A stretch of DNA of 50,965 bases from the NCBI GenBank assembly GCA_003973385.1, contig QNYK01000092.1, positions 1-50,965 on the forward strand. Reading direction: 5' to 3'. Both the position numbers and the translations under genes were made by a program. Origin of the DNA: Bacillota bacterium (GTDB lineage Bacteria; Planctomycetota; UBA8108; UBA1146). Every line of letters begins with the position of its first letter. The first letter of the stretch is position 1. Below, one piece after another: positions 1-7,763 of this stretch. The notes below the pieces were generated by a model. The model did not search any database. It was not told where the DNA came from and saw only the letters and a list, made by a program, of their open reading frames with translations.

Positions 1-71
1 GGCGGATTGTGCCGAAATGAAGGTCGCAAACAAAGCCAAGTGGTTCGCACGTAATAGTGTGTAATCTCAGG

Positions 72-87
72 GGTGGCACGAGCCACC
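72..87. other. Short perfect hairpin upstream of a secreted-protein start
   Basis: GGTGGC and GCCACC form a 6-bp stem around the loop ACGA. No T-run follows on either strand, so a rho-independent terminator is not supported. Bases 1-71 hold only short open tails in two frames (ending at 54 and 64) that could be the 3' end of a gene outside the window; I cannot identify one. Confidence 0.25.
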
Positions 88-135
88 GTCGAGGGGGTGT
101 GCAATCGTACCCTCTCCAACAAGGAGGTGAGTGAG

Positions 136-201
136 GTGCGAGCATTTACGGCTCTCCTGCTTATTGTTGTGCTCACGAGCGTGGCCGCACTTCCGCAGCA
201 G
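136..201 (+). pseudogene. 5' fragment of a secreted-protein gene cut by the IS element
   Basis: A GTG at 136 follows a strong ribosome-binding site (AAGGAGG at 121-127, 8 nt away). It opens 22 codons that read as a classic signal peptide: Met-Arg start, the hydrophobic core ALLLIVVLTSVAAL, then PQQ. The frame then runs straight into the TGA that begins the IS inverted repeat at 202, so the stop codon belongs to the IS. The mature protein is missing and its identity cannot be recovered. Together with the truncated ino1 on the other side of the IS, this suggests that DNA between the two genes was lost. The signal peptide and ribosome-binding site are seen directly; the truncation is inferred. 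Confidence 0.6.
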
Positions 202-212
202 TGACCTGCCCC
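202..212. repeat. Left terminal inverted repeat of the IS
   Basis: TGACCTGCCCC matches the reverse complement of 1462-1472 exactly over 11 bp. A second shared block, GGGCCA, lies about 9 bp farther in. The TGA of this repeat supplies a stop codon to the interrupted secreted-protein gene on its left. Confidence 0.88.
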
Positions 213-238
213 ATGTGTTTGGGCCACTTGGTAACTCA

Positions 239-1129
239 TTAAATCGGTGCTGACAAGGGATTGTTGGAGCCGGCGGAGCGGAGCGCAGCCGGCTGCAACA
301 ACACTGCTTCTGGCGCTGGCGGCCGATAGCCCAGCGAGCTATGCGGTCGGACGCGGTTGTACTGCTTGCGCCATCCCTCGATCAGAACCTCTGCCTCCTT
401 CAGCGTGTAGAAGATCTCCCCGTTCAGGAGCTCGTCCCTGAGCTTGCCGTTGAAGCTCTCCACGTAGCCGTTCTCCCAGGGTGAGCCGGGCTCGATGAAC
501 AGCGTCTTGACGCCGATCCGCCCGAGCCATTCGCGCACCGCCTGGGCCGTGAACTCCGGTCCATTGTCGGAGCGGATGTGCTCCGGAACACCCCGGCTCA
601 CGAACAGCTCAGCGAGCCGCTCCAGCACATTCTCTGAGTTCAGCCTCCTTGCCACGTCGATCGCCAGGCACTCCCGTGTGTACTCGTCGACCATCGTGAG
701 CAGACGAAGCGGTTTGTCGTCGGGCGTTCTCTCATGCACGAAGTCATACGCCCAGACGTGGTCTTTCCCTTGCGGCCGCAGTCGCACACAGGACCCATCG
801 TTGAGCCACAGGCGTGCTCGTTTGGGCTGCTTGCGTGGCACTTTCAGGCCTTCGCGACGCCACAAGCGCTCGACCTTCTTGTGATTAACCTGCCAGCCTT
901 CCCGCCGCAGCAGCGCCGTGATCCGACGGTATCCGTAACGCCCATACTGGGTCGCGAGATCCGTCATCCGCTCAACGAGCACCGATTCGCCCGCCGGCAC
1001 CTTGGCTCGATACTGCTGCGTCGAGCGCGCCTGACCCAGCACCCTGCAAGCGCGCCTCTCGGATATCCCTAGCGTCTGCTGTGCCTTCTGCACCGCCCGG
1101 CGGCGCCGTGCCGGGCTCAGAAGTTTCCC
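239..1129 (-). CDS. IS3-family transposase OrfB (DDE integrase domain)
   Basis: The catalytic half of the transposase, about 296 codons, made as an OrfAB fusion after a -1 frameshift at 1123-1129. It has the HTH_21-like segment (YGYRRITALLRREGW) followed by an rve integrase core with the DDE triad visible in YDFVHERT, SDNGPEF and ENGYVESFNGKLRDE. It ends with the usual RPHSSLGYRPPAPEA tail. I find no initiation codon at the OrfA junction, and the first codons after the slip read LLSPARRRRAV, typical of IS407-group OrfB. The open frame extends upstream to 1303, but that part overlaps OrfA in another frame and is not expected to be translated. The frame is intact. Confidence 0.92.
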   Translation of the reverse strand, partial: GKLLSPARRRRAVQKAQQTLGISERRACRVLGQARSTQQYRAKVPAGESVLVERMTDLATQYGRYGYRRITALLRREGWQVNHKKVERLWRREGLKVPRKQPKRARLWLNDGSCVRLRPQGKDHVWAYDFVHERTPDDKPLRLLTMVDEYTRECLAIDVARRLNSENVLERLAELFVSRGVPEHIRSDNGPEFTAQAVREWLGRIGVKTLFIEPGSPWENGYVESFNGKLRDELLNGEIFYTLKEAEVLIEGWRKQYNRVRPHSSLGYRPPAPEAVLLQPAALRSAGSNNPLSAPI

Positions 1130-1395
1130 GACGAAGCCTCCTTCAAGATCGAGTTGTCCAGCATCGTCTCCGCCAGCAACTTCTTCAGGCGGGCGTTCTC
1201 CCGCTCGAGTTCCTTGAGTCGCCGTGCCTGATCCATCCGCAGGCCGCCGTACTCTTTCCGCCACCGGTAGTAGGTGTTCTCGCTGATGCCGAGCTTGCGG
1301 CACGCCTCCGGCGTCTTGGCTCCTCTCGCCAGCTCGACCTCTGCCTCCCTCAGCTTGGCGATGATCTGCTCGACCGTGTAGCGCTTCCGTGCCAT
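1117..1395 (-). CDS. IS3-family transposase OrfA (DNA-binding subunit)
   Basis: A 92-residue helix-turn-helix protein. The N-terminal HTH (VEQIIAKLREAEV, then EACRKLGISENTYYRWRKEYGG) is followed by a leucine-zipper-like coiled coil (LKELERENARLKKLLAE) used for multimerisation. The ending LKEASSGNF is characteristic of IS407-like OrfA. The stop codon lies just after the GGGAAAC slip site, so most ribosomes make OrfA alone, and those that slip by -1 make the full transposase. Confidence 0.92.
   Translation of the reverse strand: MARKRYTVEQIIAKLREAEVELARGAKTPEACRKLGISENTYYRWRKEYGGLRMDQARRLKELERENARLKKLLAETMLDNSILKEASSGNF
1123..1129 (-). promoter_or_regulatory. Programmed -1 ribosomal frameshift site of the IS (G GGA AAC)
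   Basis: Read on the minus strand, the heptamer GGGAAAC is in phase with OrfA as G GGA AAC, the canonical X XXY YYZ pattern. It is followed by TTC and the OrfA stop TGA. Slipping back one base continues as CTT CTG AGC, the OrfB frame. No other way to start OrfB is visible. Confidence 0.75.
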
Positions 1396-1461
1396 TTATC
1401 CCCCTTCTCGAACCAGTCTGAGAGCCTCAAATCCTAACTCTCAAACTGGCCCGACTATTGG

Positions 1462-1472
1462 GGGGCAGGTCA
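1462..1472. repeat. Right terminal inverted repeat of the IS
   Basis: GGGGCAGGTCA is the exact complement of the left end. The truncated ino1 frame reads from its last native base at 1473 into this repeat and stops within the IS at 1427-1429. Confidence 0.88.
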
Positions 1473-1990
1473 ATCTCTGCTGCAGTCTGATGGCATGGGT
1501 GGGGGGGAAGGGCTGCCTCCGTCGAGGAGAGATTGACCACCACGATTCCATCCAATTGCTGATCCTCGATGAATTGCCGCAGGTCAGATTCGATTCTCTC
1601 CAGAGCAGGTGTCGGATGATCAGCGATACAGGATCGATCGATGCCTTGCAGTGAAAGGATGGCCTCGCCAGCATTGAGCAACACTCCGGGGCGAATGTGT
1701 TTCTCCACTTGCTCCAGATCGTCGCTGATTTGCTCGATGATGTCGTGGCTGATGCTGCCGCTATCCGTGCAGATGGCTTCTGCACTCGATCGAAGCGATC
1801 CGTCGCGAATCTCATGACCACCGATGATCAGATCATCGATGGAAGGAAGGTCGCACTGCTCGAACAGAGATGTCTCGGTGAGCAGTCCGATGCGCTGTGT
1901 CAGTTGCCGTTTCATCGCTGCGAGGCCAGCGATCACGGTGGTAGAGACACCACCTCGAGCACCCACCAGCCAGACTCCGGTGCGGGCCAA
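1473..1990 (-). pseudogene. ino1: myo-Inositol-1-phosphate synthase, 5' part only, truncated by the IS
   Basis: About 172 native codons from a TTG start at 1990, preceded by GGGAAGGA 7 nt upstream. The N-terminus GVWLVGARGGVSTTVIAGLAAM is the NAD-binding glycine-rich segment of inositol-3-phosphate synthase, which makes inositol-3-phosphate from glucose-6-phosphate. Bacterial homologues have roughly 360-440 residues, so the C-terminal catalytic part is missing. The frame enters the IS at 1472 and stops 15 codons later. The remnant lacks the substrate-binding region and is probably inactive. Family assignment rests on the N-terminal motif and the following residues. Confidence 0.8.
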
Positions 1991-2010
1991 CTGAGATTCC
2001 TTCCCAAGAA

Positions 2011-2045
2011 ATCGGGCCGGTCGTCCGATGGACGACCGGCCCGAT
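2011..2045 (-). terminator. Strong hairpin terminator after rpsU
   Basis: A perfect 16-bp stem (left arm ATCGGGCCGGTCGTCC) closes a 3-nt loop. On the minus strand it is followed by TTCTT, a weak T tract. It lies 20 nt after the rpsU stop and just before the ribosome-binding site of the ino1 remnant, so it should separate the two transcripts. Confidence 0.75.
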
Positions 2046-2065
2046 CTTCCGACCTGGCGCAGGTA

Positions 2066-2293
2066 CTAGCGACGACGTAATTTACGTCGCGAGTCCTTCA
2101 TGTCCTGCTTCCGATCCTTCTTCCGCATCAACTTCTCGAATTCGCGCTGCTTGCGGCGTTTCGCCTCGGAGGGCTTTTCGTAGAAACTACGCTTCTTGAT
2201 CTCCTTGAGGAGACCCTCCTTGGCAACGGTGCGCTTGAATCGTTGCAGCAGTTTTTCCGGGGTTTCCCCGCTCCTGAGCGTGACGCGAATCAA
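2066..2293 (-). CDS. rpsU: 30S ribosomal protein S21
   Basis: A 75-residue very basic protein with the bS21 pattern: MIRVTLRSGETPEKLLQRF, KRTVAKEGLLKE, then a Lys/Arg-rich helix ending SRRKLRRR. It joins the small subunit near the mRNA exit region and assists initiation. The start is TTG at 2293; no upstream in-frame start has a better ribosome-binding site. It appears monocistronic: a sigma-70-like promoter at 2428-2456 and a long hairpin at 2011-2045 bracket it. The implied leader of about 128 nt is long for such a small gene and could hold control. Confidence 0.93.
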   Translation of the reverse strand: MIRVTLRSGETPEKLLQRFKRTVAKEGLLKEIKKRSFYEKPSEAKRRKQREFEKLMRKKDRKQDMKDSRRKLRRR

Positions 2294-2427
2294 ACCGACT
2301 CACTTTCTCGATGCCTCGTGGCACCTTCCTGGCCATCTCTTCTTCAACAGGCGCGGGAGACCCGGTACCTGCCACCCCTGTGCGCGCATCCTGGATACTT
2401 CTCCGGGGATGCCCTCAGGGACCGTGA

Positions 2428-2456
2428 AGTGTAGGGGATTGGCATCGATCTGACAA
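2428..2456 (-). promoter_or_regulatory. Candidate sigma-70 promoter for rpsU
   Basis: On the minus strand TTGTCA (2456-2451) is separated by exactly 17 nt from TACACT (2433-2428): 5 of 6 and 4 of 6 matches to the consensus hexamers. Transcription would start near 2421. Confidence 0.5.
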
Positions 2457-2492
2457 GAGAAGCGGAAAGGTCGCTGCGAGGACGATCATCGA

Positions 2493-2510
2493 CTGGATTC
2501 GGCAATCCAG
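2493..2510. other. Hairpin just upstream of lnt
   Basis: CTGGATT and AATCCAG form a perfect 7-bp stem with loop CGGC, 16 nt before the proposed lnt start. The gap 2294-2526 otherwise holds the rpsU promoter. The role of the hairpin is unknown; it could affect lnt translation or be a weak 3' end. Confidence 0.3.
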
Positions 2511-2526
2511 GTCGGGCAGGATCGGT

Positions 2527-4272
2527 TTGTCAGTGCCGAGAGGAGCCGATCGAGTGCAGGACCAGCCACCGGGAGAGAGCCTGAATTCTGGGGACAGCAG
2601 CGCCTTGCCCCGGCCAGCAGAGGTTGCAGTTGGAGGATCTCGAAGGGTTCTTCTGGCGGCGATGGGGGGAGCCTGTGTGCCCCTCTCCTTCGATCCCTGG
2701 GGACTCTCGTTCCTGATGCCGCTGTCGATCTGGTGCCTCGCTGCTGCCCTGGCCGGGCTCGATGGGCGGCGTGGATTCTGGATCGGTTGGGTCTTTGGAC
2801 TTGCGGCGGAAGGTCTCTCCTTCTGCTGGCTCGCCACGGCGGTGTCTCGATACACCGGCATCTTCCTGCTCGGGGAGCCCGATTCGGTGCTGGCGGTGCT
2901 GGCGGGAATCGGCGCCTTCCTCATCTGGTGTCCGCTGGCAGCACTCGGCTGGGCATGTCTCGGGGCGAGTGTCGGGGCCGGCCCCGAGAAGGGTCCGGCG
3001 CGCTGGTTGTGGGCGGTGCTCGGCATGGGTGCCCTCGAATCGATATGGCCGAGGTTGTTTCCCTGGTCGATGGGGAGTTCTTTCGCGACCTCGGACCCAT
3101 CGGCGGGTTGGTCTCTGCTGAGTGGATGCGGAGTCGAGGGAGTGTCGCTACTGCTGGTGCTGGCCGGATTCCTGGCTGCATCGGGCGCAACAGCCGTGCC
3201 CAGGTGCTGGCGAGATGGGCTGCGCTGGCTTCCGCTGCTGTTGCTGATGGCTCTGCCGTGGATTCCACTACCCACCGCAGGTCCCGCGCCAGAGACATCG
3301 AGGGAACCGCTGGTCGTCTCGATTGTCCAGCCGGCCATCGAACTCGAGAGGCGCCACGGTGAAGCGGCCTCTGCGCAGCAACTGGAGTTACTTCGTCGTT
3401 TGATCGAGAAGGCGGGAGAGGTGCAAGGGCCATCGGTTCCTCTGGTCATCCTGCCGGAGGGAATCCTGCCAGGTGTGTGGCAAGAGTCATGGTTACGAGA
3501 GTGGTTCGAGCCGTGGCTCGGTTCGCCGCTGATTGTCGGATTCACAATGGCAGCAGAGAAGGGGTTCTCCAATGCCGTGGCATTTCTTGAGCCTCTCGAC
3601 CCGGAGCCGGGGCAACCACCGACCCTCGACACGATTCAACTGGGTCAGAAAAAGGTGCTGGTGCCGTTCGGCGAGCGCGTGCCCCTCGGTGGCGTGCTCA
3701 GTTCTCTCGGCATCGATCTTCCGGTGCCACAGTTGATACCCGGGGAGTTTCAGACAGTATTTCAGAGCGACCGATTCCACGAGCCGCTCGGAGTCAGCAT
3801 CTGCTACGAGGGGATCCTGGCGAGTGCGGTGGCAGAGTCGATCGATCTGGGTGCGAGATGGCATGTCAACCTGACCGAGGACCTCTGGTACGGCGATGGA
3901 TTCGAACCGGAACAACACCTGCAGTTGCAGCGTTCCCGTGCCATCGAGAACGGATTGCTGTGGTTGCGTTGTGCCAATGCTGGGATCAGTGCCGCCATCG
4001 ATCCGGGGATTCAGGGGCAACGGGTCGTTCGATCTCACCGAAAATGGCAAGACGGGAACTGGTCATCGTGGGTCGAGTCCACGGATGCCGGTGAGACTCG
4101 GCTCTCCGCTGTCGGTGAGAGAGCCATCTTGCAGCTGATCATCGACACTCCGGGTCCGCCGACGGGACAGGCAGCACTCTCCAGAGCTGCGCACTGGACC
4201 GGGCTCATCTGGCTTCTGGCAGTATTCTGGCACTTCTGGCACCGCCGTGAGAAGCGTCCCAGCGGCGCCTGA
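2527..4272 (+). CDS. lnt: Apolipoprotein N-acyltransferase
   Basis: Transfers the third acyl chain from a phospholipid to the N-terminal cysteine of lipoproteins at the periplasmic face of the inner membrane. Several membrane helices fill residues 40-250, followed by a nitrilase (CN-hydrolase) domain from about 265 to 545. Its Glu-Lys-Cys triad is visible: E311 in ILPEG, K375 in GQKKVLVPFGE and C426 in SICYEG. A last membrane helix (WTGLIWLLAVFWHFW) follows. At 581 codons it is somewhat longer than the usual 500-540 because of a 40-residue N-terminal stretch; the TTG at 2527 is weakly supported, and GTG 2533 or TTG 2605 are alternatives. Lnt implies a triacylated-lipoprotein envelope. Confidence 0.93.
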   Translation: MSVPRGADRVQDQPPGESLNSGDSSALPRPAEVAVGGSRRVLLAAMGGACVPLSFDPWGLSFLMPLSIWCLAAALAGLDGRRGFWIGWVFGLAAEGLSFCWLATAVSRYTGIFLLGEPDSVLAVLAGIGAFLIWCPLAALGWACLGASVGAGPEKGPARWLWAVLGMGALESIWPRLFPWSMGSSFATSDPSAGWSLLSGCGVEGVSLLLVLAGFLAASGATAVPRCWRDGLRWLPLLLLMALPWIPLPTAGPAPETSREPLVVSIVQPAIELERRHGEAASAQQLELLRRLIEKAGEVQGPSVPLVILPEGILPGVWQESWLREWFEPWLGSPLIVGFTMAAEKGFSNAVAFLEPLDPEPGQPPTLDTIQLGQKKVLVPFGERVPLGGVLSSLGIDLPVPQLIPGEFQTVFQSDRFHEPLGVSICYEGILASAVAESIDLGARWHVNLTEDLWYGDGFEPEQHLQLQRSRAIENGLLWLRCANAGISAAIDPGIQGQRVVRSHRKWQDGNWSSWVESTDAGETRLSAVGERAILQLIIDTPGPPTGQAALSRAAHWTGLIWLLAVFWHFWHRREKRPSGA

Positions 4273-4473
4273 AGCGGCTTCCGTGCTTGACTAGCATGAA
4301 CAATGCCGTACCATCTATAATTGCTATAGGTCACATATTGGCAAGGACTTGTGCAAGTTGGGTGAAGTCTAGCAAAAAGGTGGCCTGTTTCGGGAAGAGA
4401 CGAAGGAAGAGGGTCTTCCCTCGGCGGTTCCCGGTCTGGATCTGGCCATCGGCTGGCCGGGAGAATGACTCCG

Positions 4474-5991
4474 ATGCGACTCAATGTGGGCCTGTTCCAG
4501 CAACAGACCCAGAAGCAGATCCTGTCGCCCCAGATGATCCAGTCGATGGAAATTCTGGTGCTCAACCAGCAGCAGCTCGAGGATCGCATCTCGGGAGAGC
4601 TGGAGGAGAATGTCACCCTCGAGCGGGATGAGCAGCAGGAGGAAACGGCAGCTCGCGAAATCGATGCCGGGGAGTCGGATCAGGGGCCACCAGATGCCGT
4701 CCAGGACGATGCTGCCGGTCAGCAGGAGTTGACCGACCTGACCGAGCGCTACGAGCAGTTGAACGATCTGCAGAAGTCAGATTTCTGGTCGGAGTCTTCC
4801 CCCCTGCGCAGGGCAGGAACAGGCGATGACGAGGACCACTTCGAGGTGGTCGAGAACACCGCAGGCCGTGACGAAACGTTGCCGGAACATCTGATCGGGC
4901 AGTTGAGTTTGAAAAGTCGAGTCGGCGGGCGGATGCGGGCGCTTTGCGAGGAGATCATCTACAACCTGGATGATCGAGGCTGGTTGATTCATCCCCTCGA
5001 GGAGATTCACTCGGCGCTGGTCAGTGGGATTTCCCTGCAGGGGTGTGACCCCAGGTTGAAGGGGCAGGCGCCGTCATCTGAAGAGATGCATCTGGCTCTG
5101 GAACAGGTGCAGCAACTCGATCCCGTCGGTGTCGGGGCCAGCGATCTCATCGATTGCCTCTGTATCCAGTTGCACCGGGATCCTGGCGAAAATCAACTCG
5201 AGGAGCAGATCGTCCGTGAGCATCTTGACGACCTGGCCCGCAATCGCTTGCCCCACATCGCTCGCCAGACGGGCCAATCGCTCGACCAGGTGAAACTGGC
5301 GGTGGAAGTGATCGCTGCACTGGAACCGATCCCGGGAAGACCATTTCGTCAACAGCCCAACGCTCGTGTGGTACCCGATGTCCTCATCACCGAGGATGAG
5401 AAGGGGAAGCTGATGGTCGAGGTCAACTCTGCATCGGTACCGCGCCTGAAGATCTCTCCCCACTATCGGGAGTTGCTGAAGACGGCACGTGATGATCCTG
5501 AGCTGAGAAAGTACCTGAAGAAACGGATCGAGAATGCAGAGTGGTTGATGGGTGCCGTGGTTCAGCGCAGTTCCACCTTGCAACGAGTTGCTGAGGAAGT
5601 GACTCGGCGACAAGAGCCATTTTTCCGTGGCGGAGATCGCCATCTTCAGCCGCTCAGAATGCAGGACGTCGCCGATGCGGTGGGGGTCAATGTCTCGACC
5701 GTCAGCCGCGCGATCTCGGGCAAGTGGTTCCAGGCTCCGGGCATGATTCGCGAACTTCGAAGTCTCTTCACCAGCGGCACGGTCAGGGATGACGGTTCAC
5801 AGGAGTCGAGGGGCGGGGTGATCGCTCGCATCCAGGAACTGATCGAGAAGGAGGATGCTCGCAAGCCCCTCAGCGACGCCCAGATCGTCAAGGGACTCGC
5901 CGAAGATGGGATCAGGATCTCGCGACGGACCGTCACCAAGTACAGAGAAGCGGAGGGGATTCCCTCCTCCAGAGAGCGTCGGCAGCACTAG
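4474..5991 (+). CDS. rpoN: RNA polymerase sigma-54 factor
   Basis: An alternative sigma factor that needs AAA+ activators. Region I is the glutamine-rich start MRLNVGLFQQQTQKQ with LSPQMIQSMEILVLNQQQLEDRI. An acidic region II follows (about 45-110), then the core-binding domain. The helix-turn-helix is LRMQDVADAVGVNVSTVSRAISGKW (near residue 395), and the C-terminal RpoN box RRTVTKYREAEGIPSS starts near 483. I chose ATG 4474 because GGGAG at 4459-4463 is 10 nt upstream and the N-terminus then matches the family. ATG 4465 is only 1 nt from the same site. It stands alone between lnt and the gld operon. No obvious activator gene is in the window. Confidence 0.96.
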   Translation: MRLNVGLFQQQTQKQILSPQMIQSMEILVLNQQQLEDRISGELEENVTLERDEQQEETAAREIDAGESDQGPPDAVQDDAAGQQELTDLTERYEQLNDLQKSDFWSESSPLRRAGTGDDEDHFEVVENTAGRDETLPEHLIGQLSLKSRVGGRMRALCEEIIYNLDDRGWLIHPLEEIHSALVSGISLQGCDPRLKGQAPSSEEMHLALEQVQQLDPVGVGASDLIDCLCIQLHRDPGENQLEEQIVREHLDDLARNRLPHIARQTGQSLDQVKLAVEVIAALEPIPGRPFRQQPNARVVPDVLITEDEKGKLMVEVNSASVPRLKISPHYRELLKTARDDPELRKYLKKRIENAEWLMGAVVQRSSTLQRVAEEVTRRQEPFFRGGDRHLQPLRMQDVADAVGVNVSTVSRAISGKWFQAPGMIRELRSLFTSGTVRDDGSQESRGGVIARIQELIEKEDARKPLSDAQIVKGLAEDGIRISRRTVTKYREAEGIPSSRERRQH

Positions 5992-6108
5992 AACGCCAAA
6001 ATTCCGCCCCATCTGGCCGACGCAGACCCATCCGAGCAGCAATTTCCTGTTACCCTGCACCCTTCCGGTGCTGTCCGGACTGGCCCCCGCAGGAGTTCAT
6101 CACCACCG

Positions 6109-7035
6109 ATGATCGAGGTTGACTCTCTCTCTCGTAGTTACGGCACTCGTAAGGCCCTGGACTCGATCAGTTTCCAGGTGCCTACGGGGTCGGTGACCGG
6201 TTTTCTGGGGCCCAACGGCGCCGGCAAGACCACCACCCTTCGTGTGCTGACCAGCTGGTTGCTTCCAGATCCCGGCACGCTGCGCGTCACCGTCGACGGA
6301 ATCGACCTGCTGCGTCAGCCGCAACGGGCCTGTCGTAGGGTCGGTGCGCTGCTGGAGATGTTGCCGCTACCGGGGGAACTCCGGGTGATCGAGTTCCTCT
6401 CCGCACGGGCCAGGCTCAAGGGCGTCCCGGCAGCGAAGGTTCTCTCCGAGGTACAGCGAGTGCTCGAAGAGGTCGATGCCAGCGAAGCGTCGAGGAGAAT
6501 CATCGACACTCTTTCTCAGGGGTATCGACAGCGAATCGGTCTCGCAGATGCACTTCTGGGAGATCCTCCGGTGTTGTTGCTCGACGAGCCAACACGAGGA
6601 CTTGATCCGCGACAGATTTCACTCTTTCGAGGTCTCATCGACAGGCTACGAGGGCACCACACCATCGTTCTTTCGAGCCATGTACTCGGTGAGGTGGAAC
6701 AGATCTGTGACCGCGTCTGCATGATCTCTGCTGGCAAGGTTTGCCTCGATGAGGATCGCAAGGCCTGGACCCAGCGTCTCGAGAGCGCCGGAACGATCCG
6801 GGTGGAACTGGCAGAGACCCATCCAGATGTCGAAACACAACTCTCCAGTATCGAGGGTGTCCGTGAAGTCCGTAGCGATGGAGATGGCTGGATCGTGAGT
6901 GCAGATCGAGATGTGTGTCACCTCATCGGGGACCTCGCCCGTCAGCAGAACTGGGTCCTGTCCCAGTTGAGAACAGATCCAGCGACGCTGGAATCGTTGT
7001 TCCTGCAACTGACTGGACCAGGGGAAGCATCATGA
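6109..7035 (+). CDS. gldA: GldA-like ABC transporter ATP-binding protein
   Basis: A 308-residue ATPase with Walker A GPNGAGKTTT (residues 34-43), signature LSQGYRQRIGLADALL (near 134), Walker B VLLLDEPTRGLDP and a switch His in LSSHVLGE. The C-terminal extension of about 80 residues after the ATPase core is common in export and Gld-type ATPases. It starts ATG 6109 (AGGAG 13 nt upstream, rather far) and overlaps gldF by 4 nt (ATGA). The neighbours give its partners: a six-helix permease, a GldG-type protein and a DUF4340 protein. The substrate is unknown. In Bacteroidetes GldAFG is tied to gliding; here motility is not implied. The symbol is assigned by family resemblance. Confidence 0.9.
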   Translation: MIEVDSLSRSYGTRKALDSISFQVPTGSVTGFLGPNGAGKTTTLRVLTSWLLPDPGTLRVTVDGIDLLRQPQRACRRVGALLEMLPLPGELRVIEFLSARARLKGVPAAKVLSEVQRVLEEVDASEASRRIIDTLSQGYRQRIGLADALLGDPPVLLLDEPTRGLDPRQISLFRGLIDRLRGHHTIVLSSHVLGEVEQICDRVCMISAGKVCLDEDRKAWTQRLESAGTIRVELAETHPDVETQLSSIEGVREVRSDGDGWIVSADRDVCHLIGDLARQQNWVLSQLRTDPATLESLFLQLTGPGEAS

Positions 7036-7763
7036 TGCGGGTCGTCATCCTCGCCCGGAGGGAATTGCTGTCGTTGTTCGTGTCTCCAGTGGCATGGACC
7101 ATCACCTTTGTATTTCTGCTGGTGATGGGGGTGACCTTTCATCTTTCATTACTCGCTGTCGATGGAGATCTGAAGCAACTGGTGGCGGCGACATACTCGG
7201 GCCTGGTGTTCTGGTTCATGATGCTGATGCTGCCACCGCTGATCTCGATGCGGAGCGTGGCCGAGGAAAAGCGTTCTGGATCACTCGAGATGTTGATCAC
7301 GACCGGGATCTCCGATACGCAGGTCGTGGTGGGGAAATGGCTGTCGACCTGGTGCTTCTTCCTGTTCCTCTGGGTGTGCCTGTTGCCGTTATGGTCGCTT
7401 CTCACCACGGTCGGGCAGGTCGACTGGGGAGTGCTGATGTCGGCCCACCTCGGAGTCGCCCTGATTGGTGCCGGATTCTGCGCCTCCGGGATCCTCGCAT
7501 CCACGCTGACCTCGCATCCACTCGCTTCCGCTGGTCTGGCCACTGCGATCAACCTGGGGCTGTTTCTGGTTCACTGGCTGAGTTTTCTCTATCAACCGGG
7601 AGATCTGCAACTGCGCTGGGTCGAGCACTTCAGTGCAGTGCATCACATCCGAGATGAATTGACGCGAGGTATCGTCGACCTACGAGTGATCATCTGGTGG
7701 AGTTCATTCACCTTCCTGATGCTCTTCCTCTCCACCAAGGTGCTGGAGAGGAGGCGCTGGTGA
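7032..7763 (+). CDS. gldF: GldF-like ABC-2 permease
   Basis: An integral membrane protein of about 243 residues with six predicted helices (for example PVAWTITFVFLLVMGVTF, WFMMLMLPPLISM, CFFLFLWVCLLPLWSLL). The ABC-2 / GldF motif follows the second helix: MRSVAEEKRSGSLEMLITTGISDTQVVVGKW. The start is ATG 7032 in an ATGATG doublet that overlaps the gldA stop; GGGGAAG lies upstream. It ends in RRRW with GTGA overlapping the next gene. It should pair with GldA as the membrane channel. Confidence 0.9.
   Translation: MMRVVILARRELLSLFVSPVAWTITFVFLLVMGVTFHLSLLAVDGDLKQLVAATYSGLVFWFMMLMLPPLISMRSVAEEKRSGSLEMLITTGISDTQVVVGKWLSTWCFFLFLWVCLLPLWSLLTTVGQVDWGVLMSAHLGVALIGAGFCASGILASTLTSHPLASAGLATAINLGLFLVHWLSFLYQPGDLQLRWVEHFSAVHHIRDELTRGIVDLRVIIWWSSFTFLMLFLSTKVLERRRW

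Larger units (their letters stand above)
202..1472 (-). mobile_element. IS3-family insertion sequence, IS407-like group
   Basis: A 1271-bp element bounded by imperfect inverted repeats. Both ends start TGACCTGCCCC (202-212, and the reverse complement at 1462-1472), and the match resumes farther in as GGGCCA. It carries orfA and orfB on the minus strand in the usual IS3 overlapping arrangement with a -1 frameshift site. Terminal TG...CA and about 1.25 kb fit the IS407 group, which normally makes a 4-bp target duplication. Here the flanks are GCAG on the left and ATCT on the right, so there is no duplication. The open frames look intact and the element may still be active. Confidence 0.93.

Noticed and set aside
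2415-3632. Long minus-strand open frame (405 codons) over lnt
   Set aside because: Opposite to a gene with a clear catalytic triad; low-complexity Ser/Pro/Arg composition of a shadow frame; no ribosome-binding site.
4287-4321. TTGACT and TATAAT upstream of rpoN as a sigma-70 promoter
   Set aside because: Each hexamer is good but they are 23 nt apart, too far for one promoter. TATAAT alone may matter.
4338-4354. Sigma-54-like element TTGGCA...TTGTGC upstream of rpoN
   Set aside because: The spacing between GG and GC is 11 nt instead of 10, so it does not fit the -24/-12 rule.
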